Below the pieces are notes generated by a model. That model was not told where the DNA came from. It saw only the letters and a list, made by a program, of their open reading frames with translations, and searched no databases. A program made the position numbers and the translations under genes. Positions 11,291-22,894 of a stretch of DNA of 64,000 nucleotides are shown here, piece after piece (position 1 is the stretch's first letter; each line of letters opens with the position of its first letter). Location of the stretch: the NCBI RefSeq assembly GCF_020379485.1, contig NC_063436.1, positions 19,032,423 to 19,096,422 on the forward strand, in the 5' to 3' direction. Origin of the DNA: Brassica napus. Taxonomy: Eukaryota; Streptophyta; Magnoliopsida; Brassicales; Brassicaceae.

Positions 11291-13145
11291 TGAAACCTGA
11301 ACAAGTTGACCAGTGGTCTTGCTGCAGCAGTTTCAGCGTCCATGGTAACATAGCTGATACCGTAAGTGTTGAGTTATTGTTTCTTAATTTAAAACCTCCT
11401 CCTCTGTAATGTCTTTCATCATATAAAGTCCTGAGAGCCTAGGAGGGCAGACCCACATAACTAGCCCCTTCCACAATGCTTCATAGATATTGTGGGGAGG
11501 ACCATTACATTCCAGCTTAAGCTTTCACATTAAAAATTCACATCAAAGCATCAGTCTTTCACCATAGCTCGCATATTTGATCGTAAGTCGTAACCAACGT
11601 CCCTCCCCCCCTCCCCACCCCCCCCCCCTCTCCTAATTTTACTGTCTAGGTTTGCTGTCTCACTTTAAAAGCTATCTTACTCTATTACATTTCTAATTGC
11701 TCTATTCACTAACACCTCCACATGGTGTTGATGACAATCTGTGATGAGAGGAGTTGTGAAAAATGTCTCGCAGCAGGTGGACAGATTGGTGTTCCTGTTA
11801 ATAGCCCATAAGTGCGTAACAATGGCATTGTTGTAGGCCATCGTGGAGAGGTTCCACAATTGAGTGATCTCCCGGTTGTGACTGACCCAACTTCTGAGGA
11901 GTCTCAAGCTGATGAAGATGGACGTTGGGCATGCATTGTTAAACTTGCGAGCTGACGTGTACATGTCATTGTTGTCTACTTCAGACGTATCTCTACTATC
12001 AAGTTTTTCTTAAATTTCATTTTCGACATTAATAAGTCATACTTGAATGCATTGTCCTGTTTTAAAAGATGAATTTGTTTGTTTAAAATTTACTTACCCA
12101 ACAAGTAGTCTATGCATATTTACTTTTAAAATGTTTCTGAATGGAATAAAATTAGTGCTTATCATATCTGAGATTAGCTCAAGAATTTTTTTTTAAAATT
12201 AAAATTTAAAATTTACATTATTTTCATTTGCTATTCTTTCATCTTATTGTTCTTATTTTGATAGTTTTATTATACAGACTATAGAGTTTAGAAACTAAAT
12301 ATACAAATAAAACAAAGAGAAAAAGAGACCACAAGGTTTGAAACCAAGAAAAAATATTTTTTTTTAATGTGTGGAATTTGTTAGTTTAAGTGTTAAAGTA
12401 AGTATCATCAACAAAATATTACATTAATCATAAATATTTAACTAAAGAGCCGCTATCCAACAGCCTGTAAATATTTTTTTATTAACATAAACCAAATCGC
12501 AACCACTAAACCCCACGGTGTTAGACCAAAATATTAATAGTATCGTAAGCAACGACAAAAACAATGATATTCAAAACTCAGTTGTACAATAAGTTCCGCA
12601 CTAACTACACTGTTTGATAAAAAGTACATACATGGTGGTATAATAACAGTTTCAGGATGGTCACATCAAATGAAAGCCAAACGAACTAGGGAGTAGGCCT
12701 CCACGTTAAAAACACTCGGATACCCAAAACTCACTGCTATTCGTAACGTAAGCATGCCCCTACACTTCTCTCACTCTCGCACGTACCATTACTCATTAAA
12801 AGTTAAAAAAAAGAGTTTCCATCAAGTTAAAGCTCCTCCTCCAGCAATGGTGAAGAAGACACCCGATGAAACAAGAACATAATAGCGAAGAATAAGTAAC
12901 CAATGATTAGAGTGAAACGATCGTTCCTTAACAACTACTCTCTATCACGCATCGGTAAAGAATGCATCTGTCAATCCAAAATTCATATCACATTCATCCT
13001 TAACAACTACTCTATCATTCTCTTTCAACATATGTGCATCTTCATTTATTTGAAAATATTTTATTTACTAAAATCATAAAATTGATTCAAATTCATCAAA
13101 AAATAAAATATATAAATCCGGCGCGTAGCGCCGGAATACCACTAG

Positions 13146-14056
13146 TGAATTTAAAAATTGAATACATTACATGAATCCATGCGTAATAACATAAACTGAT
13201 ATAGAGATACTCATGTGATTGAAATGAGCAGTTAGTATAGTTTTTAAAGCTCAGTGGTTTCAGTGCAAAATTGTGTAACATTGATGTAGAGATTTGGTTT
13301 TGATGCCTATTCTTACAATAAAAGCATTAATTGATAACGCGAAAGTCTTGGTGTTAACTTGTGAAACGGACTCGCCGAACAATAACCTCGTACCAGCTGT
13401 ACGGTACGGACGAATGTACTTGCGTTGGTGCCAATAATAGTATTCTTCCATAACTTCTTGGCCAAAAAAAAACAAAGGACATAAAAGGCAGATACATATC
13501 TTTAAAAGAAATGAAACATTGAATCGTTAGAAGCTATTTCGAAGAAGAAGGAACATTCGAAATACCCAACAAATAAGAAAAGAGCTTTTAATCACTCTCA
13601 AGTCTCAAACATACAAGAAGTAAAGTAAGAACACACACTAAATGACAAACCGTGTTCTAAAACCCTGGACCGGACCGGCTAATTAAATCCCGATCAAAAC
13701 TATTGAACCGGATCGAACCATTAACCTGAAAAAAATCGGTTACCGCTTGAAAACAATATTCTGGGAGAAAATAAAGGGACAGAAAGGAGCGTTTTGATTC
13801 GCCAAGTGGGAGGTGCAAGTGCAACGACATTAAACCCTAAACTTTAAAGATCTTCCTATAAATTTATTCCTCTCTATCTGAAAATAAAACTCTTCATAAT
13901 CTGAAAAGTTTTATTATTTTATTTAAGAATTAACACTAATAAATTATGTTTAGTTGAATATTCTCCCTTTAAGCCCCTCTTTGAATCTCTCCTGTTCTGT
14001 CTAAAATATTTCAAACGGAGACAGATATAGAGAGAGAGAGAGAGAGATCAGTGGAG
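13146..14056. other. Intergenic, promoter of the carrier gene
   Basis: On the - strand at 13270-13470 an open frame reads EEYYYWHQRKYIRPYRTAGT and looks less random than its neighbours, but I recognise no family and find no start or splice context. The 3' part (13640-14056) is the presumed carrier promoter and leader, ending in a (GA)n run (14030-14047). Confidence 0.35.
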
Positions 14057-15582
14057 ATGACAATGGTAGTTCCAAAAGAAGGGTTCGTGGTAATGGCAAA
14101 GGAGTCTATTTCTTCATCTCCATCAGAGTCTCCTCTTCGTCTCCAGCCTCAGTTTCCTGACTTGACGATTCCTGTTAAAGTAAGTTCCTTTGCTTATTGT
14201 TTCCTCTGTTCCAGTCTCTCTGCTTTGCTTCCCTGAGTTTGAACAATATGTGTTGCGTTATGTCTGAAACAAACTATTGTGTGATATGCTGTAGCCTATA
14301 TCTATATGTTGTGTTTTTACTATTCTTATAAAGTGAGTTTCCCTTTTGTTTCCTCTGTTTTGCTTCCGTGAATTCTGACAGTATATGTTGTGTTCTGTCT
14401 GAAACCCTTGTGTGATATGCTATATCTTTTTTTTTTTTTGAAAAGAGTTTTAAATTTATTCACTTCAAAAACCTTTGTACAAGCTATGCTATATCTCTTT
14501 GTTGATTCAGGAGTTCTTCAAGTCTAGGGAAGCTCGTGAGTTTCTTAGTGGGGCTTTAGCTGGAGCTATGACCAAAGCTGTTCTTGCTCCCCTTGAGACA
14601 ATAAGGTTTCTGTATACTCATAACACTTGTCGTCTCCTACTTTGATGTTTTGTCTGAACTGCATTGTTCTGTGTGAAATATTCCAGGACGAGGATGATCG
14701 TTGGTGTTGGATCAAAGACCATTCCAGGCAGCTTTCTTGAAATAGTACAGAAGCAAGGATGGGTAGGTCTTTGGGCAGGCAACGAGATCAACATGATCCG
14801 TATCGTTCCAACGCAAGCCATCGAGTTAAGCACCTTTGAGTGTGTAAAGCGTGTAATGACCACAGCGCAAGAGAAGCTAAAGAAGATCGAGAAGGCGAAG
14901 ATCGAAGTTTGCGGTTTCAGTTTCAGCCCTTCTATCTCTTGGATCTCTCCCGTTGCTGTGGCTGGTGCAGCTGCAGGTATCGCCAGTACACTCGTTTGCC
15001 ATCCTCTAGAAGTCATCAAGGATAGATTGACCGTGAGCCCTGAGATCTATCCGAGCCTAAGCCTCGCGGTACCGAGGATTTTGAGAGACGATGGGATCCG
15101 CGGCTTCTACGCAGGTTTAGGACCGACTTTGGTCGGGATGCTTCCTTACAGCACATGTTATTACTTCATGTACGACACAATGAAGACCAGTTACTGCAAG
15201 TCCAAGAACAAGAAGGCTTTAAACCGTCCAGAGATGCTTCTTCTTGGAGCTCTAGCCGGTAAAACAAGAGTTTCTTTTACGTTATTTCGGGTTTAGTTCT
15301 CATTTGAGTTGTGAATGGTTGTCAGGTCTAACGGCAAGTACCATTAGCTTCCCGTTGGAAGTGGCGCGGAAGAGGTTGATGGTGGGAGCTCTCAAGGGGG
15401 AATGTCCACCAAACATGGCTGCGGCGATAGCGGAAGTGGTGAAGGAAAGAGGAGTGATGGGACTGTACAGAGGATGGGGAGCTAGTTGTTTGAAAGTCAT
15501 GCCGTCTTCAGGTATCACTTGGGTCTTCTATGAAGCTTGGAAAGATATTTTACTCGCCTCCAACACCAAACCACTTCTATAA
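14057..15582 (+). CDS. Mitochondrial carrier family protein (adenine-nucleotide carrier/BT1-like)
   Basis: Four exons (14057-14179, 14511-14605, 14687-15258, 15326-15582) join to 348 aa, the length I recall for At3g20240. Three tandem ~100-residue modules each hold the carrier signature after a first helix: PLETIRTR, PLEVIKDR and PLEVARKR, with the six membrane helices expected of the family. It exchanges a small anionic metabolite across the inner mitochondrial or plastid membrane. The closest family group is the BT1/adenine-nucleotide type, but the substrate cannot be read from sequence alone. The 41-residue N-terminal extension encoded by exon 1 is serine/proline-rich and may help targeting. 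The ATG at 14057 is used. Intron 1 (331 bp) contains a small retroelement insertion. No lesions. Confidence 0.92.
14428..14484 (-). mobile_element. 57-bp truncated poly(A) retroelement insertion in an intron
   Basis: The 12-bp sequence TATGCTATATCT occurs at 14416-14427 and 14485-14496. Between them lies a T-run followed by 45 bases, which on the - strand reads as a 3' end finishing in poly(A). This is the form of a heavily 5'-truncated LINE or similar insertion made by target-primed reverse transcription. It lies inside intron 1 of the carrier and does not touch its splice sites. Confidence 0.7.
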
Positions 15583-15855
15583 TGACGAAATTTTTAGATT
15601 TACCATTGTTTCTTGAAGCTAGTAGCTATTATCACATTTTTCAAAGTTTTGATTCTAAGAAGCTGAGTTTTTGTTTTTGTTTTTAAGGCTAAACATTTTC
15701 TCTATGTTCCTCACTCTAATGAAAGAGCAAATCAATTTTTACCGTTTAGATAGTATACACACGATCACACTTATATTCATAGTTACAAGCACATATGTAC
15801 ATAAGCTTTTTTCAGATATAATATATTTTATTTTTCTAATTGCAACCCAAAGTGT

Positions 15856-18800
15856 CTAACCTTCTGTTCCTCCTTCTGATGCTTCACTCTCTACAACAAA
15901 GAAACATATAAAAGTTCAGACCATTAGAAACACACACAAGCTAATATTGACAGCAACAGACCTTCACCAAACAGTTGTTCGAATCTAGCTACTATGTGTT
16001 TCCCATATGTGTACTTCCTCAAACTCTGTAGATGGATCTTCATCCTCTGCACCAGAACCTCCCTTTGCTGATCTTTACTGATCTCCAAGACTTTCTGGAC
16101 CACGTAATTTGCGTACTGATCTTTCATCATCGCCTGCAGAAGATTAAAAAGAGTGTTACAGTCAAAGTCCATCCAATGTGGTTTCAAAACCTGTGTTCTT
16201 ACCAGCAAGTGATTGTCTTCCTCTGATTTTCCCATTATCTCCTCAATCAGCAACTCTCTCTCGGTACCATCACCATGTTCCAAACACTTCTCCACAACGT
16301 TGGACGCGTACTTGTGCTGACTCATCTGAACAACGTTCCCTGTCAGCTTCTCAATGATCTTTCTCCTCTCATCAGGCTTCCCTCTCTCTAAGACATGCTA
16401 CAAAACACAAGACAAAGACTAAGAAAAACACCCAAGGGATGCATTGATCACTCAGTTAACCATATACCTGCGTGACATAGTTCCCATACTGATCATGAGC
16501 AAGAGCAAAGGCAGATTCCAAGATTTCATCGATTACACAACGAGTCTCCTCACCATCTGAGCAATGCTCTAAAATTCTCTAAAACACATACACAAATAGA
16601 GTGAATATTTTCAAGTAGGCACACAAGAGAGACACTCAGAAAGACTCACTCCTACCTGAATGACTCTGCATCCGTAAGGATGAGTAGAAAGAGTGGCAAC
16701 TTGACCGCGGAAAGCTGCAATAACGAATCCAATCCTATCCGCAGGCATACTCTCTATACACATTTGGATAACATGGTTTCCGTTTTGGTCTCTAACACAC
16801 TTCATCACATTCCCATCTAGCTCACGTATCAGTTCTGTTTTTTGGTCAGCATCTATCACTTCAAGGGCCTTATCAATAAGGCACAAACCATTTACTTCAG
16901 ATACTGACATTGACGTGGGGACACTAATATTTACTTATTTTACCTTTTGTATCACACGGCATCCATACATTTGCAAGCTTAGAGAAACCATCTGACCAGC
17001 GAGTTGCTTCACAAGTTCTTCCCTCTGGGATGGAGTTCCATGTTCTATGAACTGATCCAAACATCACTATTTTATCAACAAACTTATGATGGACCGGAAA
17101 ATAGTTTAAAACATTGGAAATATCTACCGGTTGGTACCCAAATATCCAAACCAAACCACTTTTCATGTAAATTTTATGTATTTGATCATCATTATCAAAA
17201 TTTATATGTATATTACTTTCATTTTTTTAATTTTGAGGACTTTAAGGTATATTTAGATTTTTTATATAAAAAAATATAATTTAAATAGGTACAGACCCAC
17301 AATGATCCAAACGGAATCCGGATCGAAATTTATAAATACCAGAATATAAATTTATAAATACCAGAATATAGCTTAAATCTCTAACCCCGAAAACCTGAAA
17401 TCCAAATAGACCCAAACGGAATCCGAAAGGATATCCGAACATCCACCCCTAGGAAAAGTGCCTCACCTTTTGGATAACATAGTTTCCAAAGACATCAGTC
17501 ATCAGTTTTGAAGCTTGTGGAAGAACCTCAATGAAGACAGATGCCTTCTCCTCATCAGAGCAGTGATCTAACTTCTGTTGAATAAACCGGCTGCCATGCT
17601 GATCCACGCTGAAGTCAAGATAAAAATGAGTATCAAAGTGATACCTCTTGATGCTTTCAAAACAGTAATTCATGATTAAAGAAAATACCTGAATTCAACA
17701 ACACGCCCTGTGATATCAGACAGCTCGAGTTTACGAGCATTTGGAGACTTGAGTTCATCAAGAAAAGAATGTCTCTTATAATCATCAACGTTGCCTCCTT
17801 GCCATCCACCAGGGTAGATCCCTGTGTTCCTACTCGTTCCTTGTTGATGATACCTTGTTTCACTTCTTCTTCCAAATTGTCCCATCATCCCACCACTAAC
17901 CGGTGAGGATGGCATCACTGGACTAGCAAGAGGTGATCCTTGATACTGCGGCATAACTCTTACACCAGGGGGAACAGCAAAGTAGTTCCCCATGTGCCGC
18001 GGACTTTGCATTCCATAACTTGGACTCAATGGATTGCTGTGAAGTTCAGAACTGCTCTGGAAGGAAGGAGAATACGTGTCTGCTTGAGGCTGTTGGTAGT
18101 ATTGCCACTGAAACGGATCCACAAGAGAAGGAGTGTTATGTCCTCCTTCAGGGAGAAGCCTAGCGTTGTTGTTGTATCCTGAAGAAGTTGGTGAGATGTC
18201 ATATGGCATGGGAAGAGTCCCTTCATGAGATTGGTATCCACTCATATACTGAGGGTAACCGCTGTAACTATACTGCGGGAGGTACATACCCGAGGACTGA
18301 TTGTAAAATGGGCTCAGAGAAGTCATGTATGCTGATGTTGATGTATACATAGGAGTAGTTGCAGTCTTTGGTAAGTTATGCATCATTTGTTGTGGAAAAG
18401 TAGCTTGAAGCTGATATGATGGAGGTGGCATTCTCCTTCCTTGAGAGTGTTGTTGTTTCTCTTGGTTCCTCATGGAGGATGGAGAAGCACCAAAGAGAGA
18501 TAGATTATTCTTGGTTCTCTCATTCTGTGCATTAGTAGAATTTTGTGAGGCTAAAGTATCTTCACTAGCAATAGCATCCATGGAGAGAGAACTAATATCA
18601 GACTCATGTAATCTTTCTGAAGCTATACTAGAGGAAATGGCATGGATGTCTTCTGCCGAGTGAGGCCGCTTGAAAACACAAGAAAGTGTAAGAGAAGTCA
18701 AATGAATATCTATTTAAGTAAGCAGAGAACCATGTACCTGAATCATATTAGCCAAAGAAGCATAAGGCTGTTGTTCAACCAGTGAGCCCTCATCCTCAGG

Positions 18801-19289
18801 CTCCTCTCTATGCGTTGAAAGGGCAGTTCTAGAAGAATGCAAGGAAGATCTTATCCCCATACCATCCCAAGAGGCTGTTGTACTTAACAAGTGCTGATTC
18901 TCCCGTGAGATTAAGGGAGGAGGGAGTCTTGGATTCAAGTTGACGTTAGACAAATAGTAAGCTACATAAGCAGGATCCCTACGTATCTCTTCTTCAGAGT
19001 CATAACTCTCAATAGCCTTACTCAGCACTTCAGAGCTACTACTACCTTCCTGTTGTTTCAATAGGTTCCTAAGAGCTGCAAATGAACCTTCCATGCTAGG
19101 CGGCGCGCTTCCACTCCTACTAGGGATATGATCACCACCAGCACTACCACTATCTAATCTATTTCGTTTCATAAGGAAGGCTAAATCTTCAACAGCCATA
19201 TCATGTGAACCAAATCTAGAAGCCTGTTGCCAATTCTTCATATGATGATCACCTTCCACCATTCTCATAGCACTCTGCGTCGTCGTCAT
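15856..19289 (-). CDS. APUM5: Pumilio-homology RNA-binding protein, APUM5-like
   Basis: Nine exons on the - strand: 19289-18738, 18668-17689, 17608-17467, 17051-16944, 16868-16656, 16578-16468, 16397-16203, 16133-15962 and 15890-15856. They join in frame to 835 aa. The N-terminal ~490 residues are low-complexity (Ser, Gln, Tyr, Pro). The C-terminal ~330 form eight PUF repeats plus a capping KHIVAR. Base-reading residues by repeat are R1 S/R/Q, R2 N/Y/Q, R3 C/R/Q, R4 N/H/Q, R5 C/R/Q, R6 N/Y/Q, R7 S/N/E, R8 N/Y/Q, which predicts 5'-UGUAUAUA in RNA 3' UTRs. PUF proteins repress or destabilise bound mRNAs in the cytoplasm; Arabidopsis APUM5 has been linked to virus and stress responses. Position matches At3g20250. 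The ATG at 19289 is used; a TTG lies further upstream. A 5' UTR intron is likely. Intron 3 holds a repeat. Confidence 0.92.
17058..17455 (-). repeat. Degenerate repeat inside APUM5 intron 3
   Basis: Intron 3 is 415 bp, against 69-87 bp for most of the other introns. On the - strand its insert begins CCTAGGGGTGGATGTTCGG and continues with 'ggatatcc' and 'ggattccg' phrases typical of Brassicaceae repeats rich in GGGTTCGG-type motifs. It is related in style to the element at 28578-29404. A 21-bp tandem duplication is at about 17325-17368. The other end is not clear, so I do not name a family. Confidence 0.5.
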
Positions 19290-19309
19290 ACTTTCTATAT
19301 CCAACAAAA

Positions 19310-20802
19310 TGTTTCACAATTTTTTTTTCAGACAAGGTTAATAACATAACAACACCTAACACAAACTAGCAAGCTTAAAATATGATCCTTGTCCAAAAGA
19401 CATTCTCTATGTAATCGACCGCAAGGATTGAACTTTTTCAGACAAGATTTTCCCATTACATAAGCTAAGAACTAAGTCAACCCTAAACCCATCAGCAAAG
19501 ACACACAAGGATCATTAAAAGACGCCATACCATCAACCTCGTTACAAAACTGTTAACCGTATCCCAAGTCTATGATCCGATATCAAAAGTAAAAGAAACA
19601 GAGACTTCACTTTTTTATAATTTTTATTTATTCATATAACTAGCTCCTTGCATGACTTGTGGAAGATGGAGAGAAGAAGAAGAAGAAGCAGAGTTTAAGA
19701 ACCTGATGGTGATAGTTAAACCTCCATGAAAGTGTTTTCTCGAGAGATAGAAACTAAAACACTTTGAAAAGTTTACTTACAATGGCTGCTTCGAGTCATT
19801 CAAGTCAAAGACACTGTTTTCTCTTTTCTCACGGCAATTATTGGTATTTTTGTAAATTCTAATTTTATTCCTAATTTTTTTTAAACAAAATATTGAATCA
19901 CGATGAGGTCCTTCTAGCTATATAATGACTGAAATACCCCCTACAAATGGTGCAGTGTTGAATCTGGTGATAGTGGTAAAGTATGGCTTTTTTCGTCATT
20001 TCAGTTTCCGATGACTAAGTTTGCCACGTGTTGACACTTCTAATTGGAAGAGATACGTTCACGTGGCTCTGCCTCTGTTGCTTGTTTGCTCCCACCACCA
20101 CCACCACCAAACACACAAACCTTTAGTCTATTTGTTTTTCTCTCTCTGTTCTTTTGTTTTTCTTGATGTTAAGACTTTTATAAGATTTTTCTTTTGTTTT
20201 TTTTCAGATCTATAAATTACTTTTATAAGATTTTTCTTTTGTTTTTTTCCAGATCTATAAATTATAAAACGTTCATTTATAGTTCTTAGGATTTCGTTAA
20301 TTATGAACCATGATAGAAAATAAAGAAGTCCTTTAATAACACATCAAGACTCTGTCCAAAAACACTGAAAGTGATAGAAGAAAGAAGAATACACTTTTGT
20401 ATCATCACTATCATAACATTCAGTCTCCCATCAACAAGACAACATTGGATTCTTTCATATGTGACTTCATCCTAACCACAACAATGAAAAATGGTCCCTC
20501 AACAGTGAATCTATCCCCAAAAGCTAACAACAGATCAAGTGTCATTAGTTCAACTAAAAACACTGTAGTTTAGAAGTCACATGATCAATTTAAGTTTTAG
20601 ACGAAACTAGTATTACATGTTTGTGATCTCTATTCTACTAGAAATATTATTGTATTTGGATTTTAAACCTTAATGGAAAAGCCAATGAGGCAAATGGAAC
20701 ACACAATCACAATCACTTCGTTGATATGTCTACACAAAAAAAGAAGGGAGCACTGAATATGAAATCATTGTGTGTTATTCATCATTTATTATTAATTTAT
20801 TA
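19310..20802. other. Intergenic between APUM5 and DUF1666 genes
   Basis: The part nearest APUM5 (to about 19790) is probably its 5' leader with an intron: a CAG|GTTCTT donor is visible on the - strand at about 19702. At 20174-20263 a 45-bp unit (TTTTATAAGATTTTTCTTTTG...CAGATCTATAAATTA) is duplicated in tandem. The remainder is AT-rich with no gene. Confidence 0.45.
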
Positions 20803-22207
20803 TCAACAAGAAGAAGGGAAAAGAACTGGAGATGGGTGTCTCTGAAGCTTCCCACCAGAAAAGCTGAGTTTTTTCATCTTCTCTTCACACCAAAGAAGCT
20901 GCTCTTTACTGATCCTCCCCATCCTCACAACCCTTGTTGCTAGTTTGATGTCAATGGCTGCAAACAAGAGCTGAACACCTTCCCATGTCTGTGGCCAAGA
21001 CTTCTTTCTCAGCCCTTTTGTTTTCTTTGAAAGCTCCTTAGCTTTCACCCTCTTCTGCAAGTGGTTTTTAACAAAGATTCAGACACCAAAGAAGCATGCA
21101 TGCACATTGTGTCTAAAGACATTACCTTTTCAATAGATGACTGAACCAGTTGCAAAGGGGTTGTAGAATTGAAATGGTTACTGTTCTTTTTCTTCTTATC
21201 CATTTTCAAGAAAACGTTGAAAGTAAGGATCGAGCTCTCTATGATTCTGATGAGATCATCAGCTAAGACCATGTAGTCTGTATCTTTCTCCTTATCTGAC
21301 CCTGAGATAATTTGAAAAATGATCAACCTAAAGCGTTACTACTTCACATTAGAGAGGTTAGGAACTCACCTTGAATCTTGGGAGCTTGAAGAAGCCTAGG
21401 CATTGCGTTTCTACCACGAGCGTAAAGCTCAGCTCTCGACCCCTGCTGCTCAAACGGCTCGTTCTCTATAAACCTCTGCAGCAAGACCAAGAACTGCTGA
21501 AACTGCTGCGCGGTGTGGTTGTAGCAAGTCACTGCTTCCGGTTGGCAAGAGATCAAGTGGCTAAGCTGAGTGTACTGACAGTGAAGCGCCTCCCAAGTGA
21601 GGCATAGCTGAGCAACGTAAGCCGTCTCGAGATCTTGACAAGGATCCACCTCCGTTGTCTGCTCTATACCTTCTTCCACCTCCACCTCCTCCTCATCAGG
21701 AACATCCGTTTTCTTGAGAGAAAGACATCGAAAAGGCGATGAGAGCTTCTTCTTGGACGCTGATGGAGTTGAAGGACTTGGAGCTATTTCTTTGAGCTGG
21801 CGAGAGGTTAAGCGATCGAAGAAGAGCATACGCTCGCAATACTTTTCGTAGACAGCGTCAAAGCCACCCCACCATTGAAGTCCTTCAGCTACCACATCTC
21901 TCCAGACGCTTGAACAGTTTTCTTCTTCTCCTTCCTCTTCGCCTAGATAAGATTCTTCTTCGTCTTCTTGTTCTCCTTCCTCGTCTTCTTCGGGTATCAA
22001 GACCATGAAACTGTTTCTCCTTAGCTCCTTGATCCTTCTCTTGACCTCGTTGGTGATGAAATCATCGTCTTCCTCGTCTTCTACCTCGTCTGCTTTTCCT
22101 GAATCTGCCACACCAGGTGCAGTGTTCTCACTCCTTGCTTGTTCTTGCTCCTTCTCTAGGTTTGGCTTCCGTGACTTTCGAAATCTCCTCACTTTCAAGA
22201 AATCCAT
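20803..22207 (-). CDS. DUF1666 family protein
   Basis: Three exons on the - strand (22207-21370, 21301-21126, 21054-20803) give 421 aa in frame. The N-terminus is basic (MDFLKVRRFRKSRK). A long acidic Glu/Asp-rich segment follows (~35-95). The conserved DUF1666 part starts at the GGFDAVYEKYCERMLFFDRL segment and includes YVAQLCLTWEALHCQY and QQFLVLLQRFIENEPFEQ, then a lysine-rich tail with WPQTWEGVQLLFAAIDIKLA. No signal peptide or membrane helix. The family is plant-specific and of unknown function. Position and size match At3g20260. Neighbour APUM5 is co-oriented. Confidence 0.9.
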
Positions 22208-22543
22208 GGAGTGTGTGTTTGGTTAAATCTTTAGATCTACTTTGCATGAACAGAGAAAAAAAGAGAGAAGGTAAATGGTGTGTTTCTCTTCAGACACACT
22301 TTCTTAGGAATGAGAGAATCAACCAAATGCATGAATCTAGGAAAGATCTCACAGAATCATAACACCCCTAGAGAAGCAGAGACACAGAACAGAAGATGAA
22401 ACACTTCAGATTCTGATTCCTCTCTCTCTCTCTCTCTTTAGCTGATAACACTCAAAGCATTATCTGCTAAACACCAACAAATCAGTGCACTGAAACTACT
22501 ACACTGATGAGAATGTGTGAGAGAGAGAGAAAAAGAACTTGCA

Positions 22544-22586
<43 letters not shown>

Positions 22587-22894
22587 TTGTTTTATGTATT
22601 TCTTGGGGAAGAGGGAGCACAGTATAAATGTGAGAGATACTTATAATTAAAGTTTGATTTCAAATTTTATTTTCTTCTTTTTTTAAATCCTTTCCTCAAA
22701 AATTTCCATTTTCAGGTCTAAGAAATTTGAAAACCCCTTACCGAGAGGTTCCCTGCATTGACCCTTCTTTTTCGTTGGTCCAAATTGTCTTTTACTTTCC
22801 TAAAAAGTCTTTTTCTTTTATTGTTAAAATATGGAAAATCTAAATTTGAAAATTAAATATTTTGGTTTGGTCTGAGAAAGGAGAAGGGAGCAGA
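22208..22894. other. 5' leader and promoter of the DUF1666 gene
   Basis: Upstream of the DUF1666 ATG are two CT/GA-rich tracts (22421-22438 and about 22550-22581). GA repeats of this kind are frequent in plant 5' leaders and core promoters and are bound by BPC/GAF proteins. No further gene is seen up to the retroposon at 22895. Confidence 0.45.

Larger units (their letters stand above)
9951..13145 (+). mobile_element. Helitron, 3.2 kb, carrying Sec23 and RPA-like fragments
   Basis: The 5' end TCTATACTATACTAAAAGGG follows an A. The 3' end is a perfect 7-bp-stem hairpin (CCGGCGC-GTA-GCGCCGG, 13119-13135) followed by AATACCA, CTAG (13142-13145) and a host T. These are canonical Helitron ends with A/T insertion and no target duplication. 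Inside are a broken Sec23 fragment (about 10113-10690), then exons resembling the RPA70-like protein of plant Helitrons (about 10790-11290). No Rep/helicase is seen, so it is non-autonomous. It occupies the gap between PRK4 and the carrier gene. Confidence 0.85.
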
